DNA of 6,280 nucleotides from Nitrospiraceae bacterium (GCA_025934615.1 JAICXS010000123.1:1-6280), one strand, 5' to 3'. Shown: positions 1 to 4,679, counted from the first letter of the stretch. Program-made: numbers and translations. Notes: generated from the sequence alone by a model not told the origin.

Positions 1-110
1 TCCTGCGGCGTCAGCTTGTCCCAATGCTCCCGTAAGGGCTCAAAGTATCGCCGAAGCGAGCTGTACAAGCTGTAAGCCTTACTCCCTTTTTCATCTTCGA
101 CATCTGCCAT
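1..110 (-). CDS. Partial CDS, N-terminal 36 aa; possibly CsbD-like stress protein
   Basis: The reading frame starts at the ATG at 110-108 and stays open to the left window edge, so only 36 residues are visible. An AAGGAGA SD lies four bases upstream and settles the start. The N-terminus is acidic and charged (MADVEDEKGSK), followed by a helix-prone stretch that reads RYFEPLREHWDKLTPQ. That last part resembles the 'W-x-KLT-x-x-(D/E)' beginning of CsbD-family general stress proteins, which are common in Nitrospira and other stress-tolerant bacteria. The match covers about a dozen residues and the diagnostic glycine-rich part lies outside the window, so the family is a guess. The existence of the gene is well supported by the SD, start codon and open frame. 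It is transcribed away from the PEP-CTERM gene at 423. Confidence 0.6.
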   Translation of the reverse strand, partial: MADVEDEKGSKAYSLYSSLRRYFEPLREHWDKLTPQ

Positions 111-422
111 AGCGTCTCCTTTTCCGGCCAGTGTAAAGAATCGGGGCTTCACGGAACAATTCGCCCCCCATCATAAACGGCCCCTCGCTGTAGAAGTCTC
201 AGTGCCCTCTTTTTGCTGCCACATCTCTTCGGTATGAACCGCTAGATGAAGTGACTCGTGCCCTGGAGGCACGCTGCTCTTTTAGATTGGAATCACTCGT
301 TTCAGGGCATCCATAGAACACACATGAGACATAGGTCTTAGACCTTAAGCCCAATATGTTTTCAACCGTGCCCCTGTTACAAAGATGATGTGGACTCTGC
401 ACAAGCCTGGAAAGGAGAATAT
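111..422. other. Divergent intergenic region (312 bp), no gene seen
   Basis: This gap separates the leftward gene starting at 110 from the rightward PEP-CTERM gene at 423 and should hold both promoters. I found no strong -35/-10 pair or sigma-54 site. It does contain two short inverted repeats: CGTGCC/GGCACG (257-262 and 268-273) and AGGTC/GACCT (333-337 and 341-345). A 67-codon leftward frame at 199-402 has no convincing SD or recognisable content. Confidence 0.5.
257..273. repeat. Hairpin CGTGCC-5-GGCACG
   Basis: Perfect 6-bp inverted repeat with a 5-base loop between the divergent genes. On the + strand it is followed eight bases later by TTTT, so it could terminate an unseen rightward transcript or act as an operator. 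A shorter AGGTC-TTA-GACCT repeat sits at 333-345. Confidence 0.35.
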
Positions 423-698
423 ATGCGTCAGCACCTAATTGTGATATTGACCATTGCCCTGGGGATGACGTTTTTCTTTCTCCCTATCGAGCACGCTGCT
501 GCGATGTCTCGCCATCATCATAGTAATGATGGTGGAGGATCGCATCCGGGCGCCAGTGAAAATATCGGTAAGTCTTCGAATCTTCAGTCCATTGATGCTC
601 AGCCATACATCACTCCGGTTCCAGAGCCTTCGACTGTCGTGCTGCTTGGAACCGGCGTCGTCGCGCTGGGATTATGGCGTTGGAAGAAGAAGCCGTAG
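423..698 (+). CDS. Small PEP-CTERM sorting domain protein (91 aa), His/Gly-rich
   Basis: The protein is exported and probably processed by an exosortase. Residues 1-27 form a Sec signal peptide: MRQ, a hydrophobic stretch at 5-21, then EHAAA as a likely cleavage site. The mature segment (28-65) is only about 38 residues, with HHH, GGGSHPG and many Ser. Residues 66-91 are a canonical PEP-CTERM signal: VPEPS, a hydrophobic helix (about 71-84), and a basic tail RWKKKP. PEP-CTERM proteins are known to be recognised by exosortase (EpsH/XrtA type) and released to the envelope or matrix; none of that machinery is in this window. The ATG at 423 is preferred over an upstream GTG at 390 because GGAG at 414-417 is correctly spaced and the signal peptide begins there. 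The mature part is unusually short; any metal binding by its histidines is speculation. Confidence 0.9.
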   Translation: MRQHLIVILTIALGMTFFFLPIEHAAAMSRHHHSNDGGGSHPGASENIGKSSNLQSIDAQPYITPVPEPSTVVLLGTGVVALGLWRWKKKP

Positions 699-814
699 AG
701 TCAACCTTCAAGGCAAATTTTCTACCGGGAGGACTAGACGACGGACGCAAGAGACAGTAGACTGCTGTCGGTAGACTCGATCTTCTCCCAAGCAACAATA
801 GGAGGAGTGAGCAA

Positions 815-937
815 ATGGATATGGTTAAAGCTTCGCTCGCCTTTTTCGCGGCGTTCATTATTCTTGTTGCGCTGTGTTTGTGTGCTGCGCTCGCCATGTA
901 CTTGCAACCACAACGGTGGAGCGACCGTCTATCATGA
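815..937 (+). CDS. Small single-pass membrane protein (40 aa)
   Basis: Not recognised as a known family. A very strong SD, AGGAGGAG at 800-807, lies seven bases before the ATG. The product begins MDMVK, then runs through one long hydrophobic helix (about residues 6-29, AFFAAFIILVALCLCAALAM), and ends in a short polar tail QPQRWSDRLS. It therefore looks like a one-pass inner-membrane micro-protein; two cysteines lie inside the helix. The stop codon overlaps the start of the next peptide as ATGA, which suggests translational coupling. No clear promoter is visible in the 116-bp gap after the PEP-CTERM gene, which contains a GACAG/CTGTC repeat. Size and layout recall small regulatory or accessory subunits of membrane complexes, but no partner is encoded here. 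It could also be a toxin-like peptide; the sequence does not decide. Confidence 0.6.
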   Translation: MDMVKASLAFFAAFIILVALCLCAALAMYLQPQRWSDRLS

Positions 938-1005
938 GCCGAACTTGCTTGGCGGTTGTCACGACATGTATCCTGGCGGCCGCAACCGGTTTTCTCTGGG
1001 TATAA
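934..1005 (+). CDS. Very small hydrophobic peptide (23 aa), coupled to upstream ORF
   Basis: The ATG at 934 overlaps the TGA of the 40-aa ORF (ATGA), and the frame ends at TAA 1003-1005. The product is almost entirely a short hydrophobic segment: MSRT, then LAVVTTCILAAATGFLWV to the C-terminus. It has no SD of its own beyond purine-rich coding sequence, so it would depend on re-initiation after the upstream stop. It may be a second membrane micro-protein, or chance. The overlap and hydrophobic character favour a real pair; the extreme shortness argues for caution. Function unknown. Confidence 0.35.
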   Translation: MSRTCLAVVTTCILAAATGFLWV

Positions 1006-1086
1006 CTCTGGTCTGCCTACAGGCTCTCGGCTGCCGCCGTTTGCGGCTGTCTTGAGGCAAACTGCTCTGCGCGTCGTAAAGTAATC

Positions 1087-1121
1087 GAAACCTCTAGGTT
1101 TCCTCTCTGTTTTCTAAACAG
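1087..1121. terminator. Tandem hairpins, probable bidirectional terminator
   Basis: Two adjacent perfect 6-bp stems, GAAACC-TCTA-GGTTTC (1087-1102) and CTGTTT-TCT-AAACAG (1107-1121), lie between the convergent genes ending at 1005 (+) and 1114 (-). Rightward, the first stem is followed by CT-rich sequence with TTTT (1110-1113). Leftward, the second stem contains the TAG stop of the zinc-finger ORF. The stems are short, so termination strength is uncertain. Confidence 0.4.
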
Positions 1122-1260
1122 GGATTGCATTGCTCCTGCTCCAAGTGCCATGGTCGCCGCAAAAATGTTGACGGCAATGTAAGCATGTCATGAAACTCAT
1201 CCGTATTCGATCGCCTTTTTCACATATGTAGCAGTTTTTTTCTCGACTAGCTTTCGGCAC
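1114..1260 (-). CDS. 48-aa AN1-like zinc-finger mini-protein
   Basis: Starts at a GTG (1260-1258) seven bases after a perfect AGGAGG (1273-1268), and ends at TAG 1116-1114. The 48-residue product carries C10-x2-C13-x12-C26-x2-C29-x4-C34-x2-H37, with an extra H32. This spacing matches the first six ligands of the AN1-type zinc finger (C-x2-C-x9-12-C-x1-2-C-x4-C-x2-H-x5-H-x-C); the terminal H-x-C pair is absent because the protein ends 11 residues later with no further His or Cys. Short bacterial and archaeal proteins of the DUF2180 type ('CYVC...C..C...LC..H') have a comparable pattern. A folded zinc-binding domain is therefore likely. The role (nucleic acid, protein or metal binding) is unknown. 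It is divergent from the gene pair at 1508 and convergent with the membrane peptides at 815-1005. Confidence 0.75.
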   Translation of the reverse strand: MPKASREKNCYICEKGDRIRMSFMTCLHCRQHFCGDHGTWSRSNAIPV

Positions 1261-1490
1261 AAGCCCTCCTCCTCAAGATGCAAGCGATATCAGTTTGAAT
1301 GTTCCCAAGTATCTTACCGATTAAATTTCTGTCGGTCCATCAACCAATGCTGAAAATATCTACTGCTTCACTAATCACGAATGGATACCGGTCTCAGTCT
1401 CAGACTACGCCGGCATGGGTAAGGGAAGATAGGCATGTTAAAAATGTAAGGAATGCGGTAAGCTAATAGCAGGACAATTCCTACAATACA

Positions 1491-1504
1491 ACCACCGAGG
1501 TGGT
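1491..1504 (+). promoter_or_regulatory. Inverted repeat covering the SD of the gene at 1508
   Basis: ACCACC-GA-GGTGGT is a perfect 6-bp inverted repeat whose right half contains GAGG (1497-1500), the SD for the GTG at 1508. As RNA it could fold as ACCAC-CGAG-GTGGT and hide the SD; as DNA it could be a small operator. Confidence 0.4.
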
Positions 1505-1507
1505 GCT

Positions 1508-1723
1508 GTGCATCCACAGATTCTGAGCAATGATGAACGGAAAGCGGCTGAAGCGGCCTTTCAAGGCCTTCCGTTGGATCCACATTGGTCCGAACACGGG
1601 CAAGCTGTCTATCGCGGCATCGTCGCGCAGACGAATGGCCGAGACATTGTCGAGGCCACGCGGAAGGGCGGGGAACAGGAATATGTTGATCGGCAACTGG
1701 CTTTAGCGGGGACCAATACATGA
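1508..1723 (+). CDS. Conserved-looking hypothetical protein (71 aa)
   Basis: GTG start with GAGG seven bases upstream; there is no in-frame ATG, so this start is the only sensible one. The product is soluble and helix-prone. It opens with MHPQILSNDERKAAEAAFQG and continues LPLDPHWSEHGQAVYRGI, a pattern (E-R-x-A-E-A-A-F-x-G-L-P-x-x-P-x-W-S...VY-x-G-I) I associate from memory with short hypothetical proteins in Nitrospira and related genomes. No catalytic motif, membrane segment or cysteine is visible. Its stop overlaps the ATG of the next gene (ATGA at 1720), so the two are almost certainly co-transcribed and coupled. The SD sits inside an inverted repeat, suggesting translational or transcriptional control. 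Function unknown. Confidence 0.75.
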   Translation: MHPQILSNDERKAAEAAFQGLPLDPHWSEHGQAVYRGIVAQTNGRDIVEATRKGGEQEYVDRQLALAGTNT

Positions 1724-2157
1724 CACAAGTTCTTCGGTGCTATTTCGTTGACAGTCATGATCGAGTGAAGCGAATACCTGTGCCGCATTATCGACGGCTC
1801 CTGGCCGGGGATTTAGAAATGACAGCCTTTGCAGGAGAAGCCGTTCGGTTTGCTGAGATGACGCTATGGTTAGATGAAGACCGAATTATTGCTCGCGCGC
1901 TTATCTGGTTTCCTTTAGTTCACTTCGACGACGAGGGAAGACGCGACCTTGAGAAGCGCCGGCAAGAAATGAATCTGGTCATGCGGGAAGTAGAGTCATC
2001 CACCGAGGGCCATTGGTCCGAGCTCTACCGAGCAGAGCGGTTTGCCGCCTTTCGCTGGCTCGCGCCGCAACATATTCTCGAGCAACTGCACGCATTTCTT
2101 CCCCATCATCCTACCGAGGCCTCGACGCCTTTCCACAAAAACAATCTTTCATCGTAG
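1720..2157 (+). CDS. Hypothetical protein (145 aa), second gene of pair
   Basis: Begins at the ATG overlapping the previous stop (ATGA); a GGGG purine tract ends about eight bases upstream. The N-terminal half (1-70) reads as alternating beta structure with conserved-looking blocks YFVDSHDRVKRIP, FAGEAVRFAEMTLWLD and WFPLVHFDDEGRRDLE. Residues about 70-125 are charged and helical (EKRRQEMNLVMREVE; WSELYRAERFAAFRWL). There is no signal peptide or membrane segment, so it is probably cytoplasmic. One cysteine (C7) and several aromatic/His residues near the C-terminus do not form a recognisable site. I do not recognise the family. Translational coupling to the 71-aa protein suggests that they act together, perhaps as a complex; that is inference. 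Confidence 0.8.
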   Translation: MTQVLRCYFVDSHDRVKRIPVPHYRRLLAGDLEMTAFAGEAVRFAEMTLWLDEDRIIARALIWFPLVHFDDEGRRDLEKRRQEMNLVMREVESSTEGHWSELYRAERFAAFRWLAPQHILEQLHAFLPHHPTEASTPFHKNNLSS

Positions 2158-2176
2158 CCTAAAAGCCGTATCATCC

Positions 2177-2210
2177 TCCGGCTCTATCTTTCAGATAGAT
2201 TGGAGCCGGA
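2177..2210 (+). terminator. Hairpin after the 1508-2157 gene pair
   Basis: Perfect 8-bp stem TCCGGCTC (2177-2184) / GAGCCGGA (2203-2210) enclosing a second stem TATCT/AGATA (2185-2189, 2193-2197). It begins 20 bases after the stop. There is no clean T-run afterwards, so it is either a weak terminator or an mRNA 3'-end stabiliser. Confidence 0.5.
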
Positions 2211-2232
2211 CCGTTCTTCGGTACCTCTGAAG

Positions 2233-2248
2233 AAAATACATGTATTTT
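2233..2248. promoter_or_regulatory. Perfect 16-bp palindrome, candidate operator
   Basis: AAAATACATGTATTTT is a perfect dyad directly upstream of the candidate -35 of the zinc-ribbon gene. Its centre falls about 48 bases before the inferred transcription start, a usual place for a dimeric activator. Confidence 0.5.
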
Positions 2249-2252
2249 GTGC

Positions 2253-2282
2253 TTGCTCAATGCGCCCTCTTGGGTGGATAAT
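2253..2282 (+). promoter_or_regulatory. Candidate sigma-70 promoter for the zinc-ribbon gene
   Basis: TTGCTC (2253-2258), an 18-base spacer and GATAAT (2277-2282; 5 of 6 to consensus). The start of transcription would be near 2289, leaving a leader of about 30 bases that contains the SD at 2306-2312. Confidence 0.4.
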
Positions 2283-2318
2283 GCGTTCCTTTTTCATCAT
2301 TATTCAGGAGGTCATTTT

Positions 2319-2507
2319 ATGTCCTGTCCACGCTGTCGCGGTGTCATGATTGCGCAAGATCTTCATGATCATCACGGAACCTACCTTACTCTTCCTGGCT
2401 GGCGGTGCCTTTCTTGCGGAGAGGTACTCGATGCGACTATTTTGACAAACCGGCAGTCGGTGAAGAGCCCTACTAGCCGATCTTCCTCCCCGAACGTCTG
2501 CCGCTAG
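2319..2507 (+). CDS. Small zinc-ribbon protein (62 aa)
   Basis: A near-perfect SD (AGGAGGTC at 2306-2313) fixes the ATG at 2319; the frame is open further upstream, but those starts have no SD. The protein has two CxxC knuckles: C3-P-R-C6 and C30-L-S-C33, separated by a His-rich linker (DLHDHHG) and the block LTLPGWRCLSCGEVLDATI. This is a classic four-cysteine zinc ribbon of about 40 residues, followed by a Ser/Arg-rich disordered tail ending in CR. Similar tiny proteins ('MxCxRCxGLM...GWRCxxCGExxDPxI') are frequent in Nitrospirota and deltaproteobacteria, with no assigned function; zinc binding is likely, nucleic-acid or protein binding only possible. The gene stands alone, with its own promoter-like sequence, an upstream palindrome and a strong terminator. 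Confidence 0.85.
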   Translation: MSCPRCRGVMIAQDLHDHHGTYLTLPGWRCLSCGEVLDATILTNRQSVKSPTSRSSSPNVCR

Positions 2508-2511
2508 TCTT

Positions 2512-2556
2512 CAGGGACCCTGACTTTGAGCGGGGTCCCTGCCGTTTTCATTTTTC
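2512..2556 (+). terminator. Rho-independent terminator of the zinc-ribbon gene
   Basis: Perfect 9-bp GC-rich stem CAGGGACCC (2512-2520) / GGGTCCCTG (2533-2541), followed by a T-rich tail with TTTT and TTTTT runs. It starts four bases after the stop codon. Confidence 0.9.
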
Positions 2557-2658
2557 ATTCGCTTCCACGTCTTTGTCGCGTTACCCCTGGGAGAGTGCTG
2601 CTCATACCACGATTAGGCCATGGCATAGTGTCACGGATTTTTTGTCCGTTAGGACGAC

Positions 2659-2754
2659 ATGTCCCGGAAGTTGGGCCGCCGTAAGAAAGACTTACCATAC
2701 AATTCAACGAGGTTCTGCCGCCCTCGTTGGCATTTCCCTTGCTGGGGAATTTAA
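2659..2754 (+). CDS. Possible 31-aa basic leader peptide
   Basis: ATG at 2659 with AGGA four bases upstream, stop TAA at 2752-2754, one base before the ATG of the lipoprotein gene. The product is basic (MSRKLGRRKKD...) with aromatic and Cys residues near its end. The CAACGAGG/CCTCGTTG hairpin lies inside it, so it could be a leader ORF coupling translation to the lipoprotein. No codon bias or homology is visible, and chance is the simpler explanation. Confidence 0.2.
   Translation: MSRKLGRRKKDLPYNSTRFCRPRWHFPCWGI
2705..2729 (+). promoter_or_regulatory. Inverted repeat upstream of the lipoprotein gene
   Basis: Perfect 8-bp stem CAACGAGG (2705-2712) / CCTCGTTG (2722-2729) with a 9-base loop. 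The right arm overlaps the -24 element of the sigma-54-like site by two bases, so it may be an operator or a leader hairpin. Confidence 0.4.
2728..2743 (+). promoter_or_regulatory. Sigma-54-like -24/-12 site
   Basis: TGGCATTTCCCTTGCT matches the sigma-54 consensus (TGGCAC-N5-TTGC) with the required GG-N10-GC spacing (GG 2729-2730, GC 2741-2742). The predicted transcription start is close to 2754, only a base or two before the ATG at 2756. This would give an almost leaderless mRNA, so the call is tentative despite the good match. Confidence 0.35.
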
Positions 2755-2755
2755 T

Positions 2756-3085
2756 ATGAGAATTCTGGCATTCACCGCGTTCGTGATCAGCGTGTTTGCC
2801 TCCTCATGCCATGCACCTAGCGTCACACTGCACGATACGCGAGAACCCAAGCTGGTGTCGGTAGGCCAAAACCTTTTGCTGATGGCAGATGAACGTCAAG
2901 CGCTACATTATCGGTATTTGGCAGCCGAGCACGTGGGGGCGGCCTCACGTTTCTCAGAAGACGGCGATGAAGCCGCCACCACGCAAATGCTGTATGGAGC
3001 GATAGAGTATCAAGGAATTGCGGAGGAGATAGAAGAGCGAGCTGCTAATCGGCAGGACACTGGAACCGACGTGATAGGTCGATAA
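2756..3085 (+). CDS. Putative small lipoprotein, helical (109 aa)
   Basis: Begins MRILAFTAFVISVFASSC: a short basic start, a hydrophobic core and a lipobox-like ASSC with Cys18 as the likely lipidated residue (the -3 Ala is less typical than Leu). The mature part (19-109) is charged and strongly helix-forming (LLLMADERQALHYRYLAAEH; QMLYGAIEYQGIAEEIEERA), which suggests a helical-bundle or coiled-coil envelope protein. The frame stays open upstream to a TTG at 2573, but the signal peptide begins at 2756. The only SD-like motif is GGGGA seven bases upstream. Family not recognised. It is convergent with another lipoprotein gene ending at 3168; no clear terminator is seen between them, only a 10-bp palindrome ACGACGTCGT at 3106-3115. 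Confidence 0.7.
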   Translation: MRILAFTAFVISVFASSCHAPSVTLHDTREPKLVSVGQNLLLMADERQALHYRYLAAEHVGAASRFSEDGDEAATTQMLYGAIEYQGIAEEIEERAANRQDTGTDVIGR

Positions 3086-3167
3086 AGACACGATCATAAT
3101 GCCGCACGACGTCGTCAGCGAAGCGATTCATAAATTGGGGAATGGCAATGGACAGCAGGTGGATGAG

Positions 3168-3743
3168 TTAGGTATGGCGTGGAGGCAATTGGCAGTAATG
3201 ATTGGATCTATCATCTAAATAGCCTCCAGGGCGGTACTGCCATACCGTCGCCAGCGTATGGCAGAGGATATGGTTCAACGCCTCGTTTTTATCGTCTGGA
3301 TGCATCCATTCACTACCTAACAATTCCGTACCCTCTGCACGAAAGATCTCTTCGCCGGTTTTTATTGCGAGGCCTGTGATGATGATTAACATCCGCTCAG
3401 GAGCGTGCTCCATGGATACGTTGAAGAGAATCAGATAATCCGCGCCGGCAGTCTTTGCCGCATCTAATGAAGTACCGGTGTCACATCGCGTGGGACATAA
3501 GATGTCGGGTGAGCCCATTGCATTCGCTTGTTGAGCATTCCGGTCGATGGGATAGAGGCCCCGGTCCTGAAGCCAGGTTTCTGTAGTAGTCAAGACCGCC
3601 ATGTTATTCCCGGCCACGAACACGCGGCTGTTCAGCGATGGAAGGGTGCTGTAAAACGCTGAGGTATAGATTGGTTTGTCGGACGCACAAGCGTTCATAA
3701 TAAGACTTATTGCCATCAGCGAGACGCTCAGGATGTACGACAT
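3168..3743 (-). CDS. Putative lipoprotein, CsgG/LpoB-like fold (191 aa)
   Basis: The start chosen is the ATG at 3743-3741, because GGAAGG lies about five bases upstream and the signal peptide begins there; an earlier TTG (3761) and ATG (3755) would add up to six residues. MSYILSVSLMAISLIMNAC gives a lipoprotein-type signal with Cys19. Residues about 39-68 (VFVAGNN...TTTETWLQDRGLYPIDR) and 94-137 (DAAKTAGADYLILFNVS...GLAIKTGEEIFRAEGT) follow the pattern 'strand - helix with RG-y-x-v-x-DR - AK-x-x-GADY-l-l - x-x-TGEe-l-f-x-a-x-G' seen in CsgG/LpoB-type periplasmic lipoproteins. Four further cysteines (C83, C87, C161, C184) could form disulfides. An outer-membrane or periplasmic accessory role is plausible; the family call is by eye and uncertain. 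Confidence 0.75.
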   Translation of the reverse strand: MSYILSVSLMAISLIMNACASDKPIYTSAFYSTLPSLNSRVFVAGNNMAVLTTTETWLQDRGLYPIDRNAQQANAMGSPDILCPTRCDTGTSLDAAKTAGADYLILFNVSMEHAPERMLIIITGLAIKTGEEIFRAEGTELLGSEWMHPDDKNEALNHILCHTLATVWQYRPGGYLDDRSNHYCQLPPRHT

Positions 3744-3961
3744 AGTTCCTTCCATAACCAAATATACGACGAACTCTCTCGTAGAGCAGCAGTGTACTCT
3801 TGCTCTTCATGGGTCTTCCAGCCTAGACGAGCCAAGAGCGGCAACGGCCTTATGCAGCCCCTAACATTGAAGTGCGGTAAGATACACGAAATGAGGTGGC
3901 AATTGAAAACCGAGTTGTGCCTTGCCGCAATTATTCCATGGACTCTTTCTAAGAGAATCCC

Positions 3962-4267
3962 ATGTTGATCATTTCACCGACGGCTCGTGGGGTCTTGCAA
4001 AATTTGCTCAGGGAGCATCCTGAAGAACGAGTCGTTCGTTTTGCTGTGAAAGATCTTGACGAGCAACGTATCGCCATAAATATTAGTCTTGAGCACACTC
4101 CACAGCCCGAAGACCTGGTTCAAGAGAATCAGGGACTGACGCTTGCGATTGCGCCAGACAGTGTTAGCCGGTTGGATGGTGCGACACTCGAGTATACGGG
4201 CACCGCCTTCCGGCTGGAACACCCCAACCCACCTCTACGTGAGCTGCGCCTCATTTCAGCCAACTGA
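3962..4267 (+). CDS. HesB/IscA-fold protein lacking all cluster-binding cysteines (101 aa)
   Basis: The length and block order match the A-type Fe-S scaffold family (IscA/HesB/ErpA, about 105-110 aa). ISPTARGVLQNLL corresponds to the first helix, then beta strands VVRFAVKDL and IAINISLE, then the loop QPEDLVQENQGLTLAIAP, then DGATLEYTGTAFRLEHPNPP, equal to 'G-x-x-x-DY-x-x-x-x-G-x-x-F-x-x-x-NPN'. True scaffolds have one Cys in a GGCSG loop and a C-terminal C-G-C. This protein has no cysteine at all: the loop is replaced by DLDEQRIAIN and the tail by PLRELRLISAN. It therefore cannot bind a cluster in the usual way and is a structural relative with another role. The start has only a weak purine-rich AGAGA upstream. 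Monocistronic; no isc/suf genes are nearby. Confidence 0.75.
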   Translation: MLIISPTARGVLQNLLREHPEERVVRFAVKDLDEQRIAINISLEHTPQPEDLVQENQGLTLAIAPDSVSRLDGATLEYTGTAFRLEHPNPPLRELRLISAN

Positions 4268-4271
4268 AATG
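4252..4271 (+). repeat. Hairpin spanning the stop codon of the HesB-fold gene
   Basis: CATTTCAG (4252-4259), loop CCAA, CTGAAATG (4264-4271): a perfect 8-bp stem that includes the TGA at 4265-4267. No T-run follows, so it is more likely an mRNA-end structure or chance than a terminator. Confidence 0.4.
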
Positions 4272-4366
4272 CCCTGCGATCTTACCTTGGCACTCCAAGA
4301 TTTCAATATGATATCCAACGGAAGAATCTGAAGAAAAAAGCAGAGTGGGTAGTGGAGTGATCATGA

Positions 4367-4398
4367 AGTGGGAGGCGATGGCCACACCGCCTCCCACT
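4367..4398 (+). terminator. Strong 11-bp hairpin, probable terminator
   Basis: AGTGGGAGGCG (4367-4377) pairs perfectly with CGCCTCCCACT (4388-4398) across a 10-base loop, followed by ATCTTCTCGT, which is pyrimidine-rich but has no long T-run. It lies about 100 bases after the HesB-fold gene and is the most likely end of that transcript. Confidence 0.6.
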
Positions 4399-4570
4399 AT
4401 CTTCTCGTACTAGGGAGGTCCCTTAGCGAGAAGAAGGCAGCGCCCGAACCAACCGGTCGAGCAAGATTAGCTTATCATGAAGGCGTCCCTATTTGAACTG
4501 CCATTATACACTTATAAATCAATATGTTGTATTGTTTAATATTGGAAGATGACCGAAAAATATCACGGGA

Positions 4571-4583
4571 TTGCACAGTGCAA
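4571..4583. repeat. 13-bp palindrome TTGCAC-A-GTGCAA
   Basis: Perfect 6-bp arms around one central base, two bases before a second small hairpin (TGAGG-CGGC-CCTCA, 4586-4599). Could be a regulator-binding site or part of an unannotated RNA; no adjacent gene start supports either. Confidence 0.35.
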
Positions 4584-4659
4584 AATGAGGCGGCCCTCAC
4601 TTAAATGTCAATTCGAATGGCCATATCCCCAGGCGGCGGGGAAATCTGCCATATCGAAA

Positions 4660-4679
4660 AGCTATAACCTCTTAAAGCT
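4660..4679 (-). terminator. Weak terminator candidate for the leftward transglutaminase-like gene
   Basis: On the - strand AGCT-t-TAA-gagg-TTA-t-AGCT forms an imperfect stem followed by TTT (4659-4657), 24 bases after the stop at 4704. The stem is AT-rich and has a mismatch. Confidence 0.35.

Noticed and set aside
199..402. 67-codon frame on the - strand
   Set aside because: GTG start without a good SD, no domain or membrane pattern, lies in the divergent regulatory gap.
526..774. 82-codon + frame overlapping the PEP-CTERM gene
   Set aside because: Out-of-frame shadow; the PEP-CTERM frame has signal peptide, sorting tail and SD.
610..897. 95-codon - frame
   Set aside because: Antisense to the PEP-CTERM and micro-membrane genes, low-complexity Ser/Arg-rich product, no SD.
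807..1055. 82-codon + frame over the micro-membrane pair
   Set aside because: Starts at a GTG that is part of the SD region; product lacks helix or domain pattern.
1371..1721. 116-codon - frame with a hydrophobic segment
   Set aside because: Antisense to the coupled gene at 1508, whose SD and ATGA overlap are convincing; no SD before any of its starts.
2727..2755. TTGGCA-17-TTTAAT as a sigma-70 promoter
   Set aside because: Transcription would start inside the lipoprotein coding region; the sigma-54 reading of the same bases fits better.
3099..3218. 39-codon + frame after the lipoprotein
   Set aside because: No SD and it runs into the end of the opposite lipoprotein gene.
3604..3810. 68-codon - frame beginning MKSKSTLLLYERV
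   Set aside because: Overlaps the lipoprotein gene out of frame; no recognisable features apart from a loose GGAAG upstream.
4363..4413. 16-codon frame with a GGAG upstream
   Set aside because: It is formed by the terminator hairpin itself; too short and without content.
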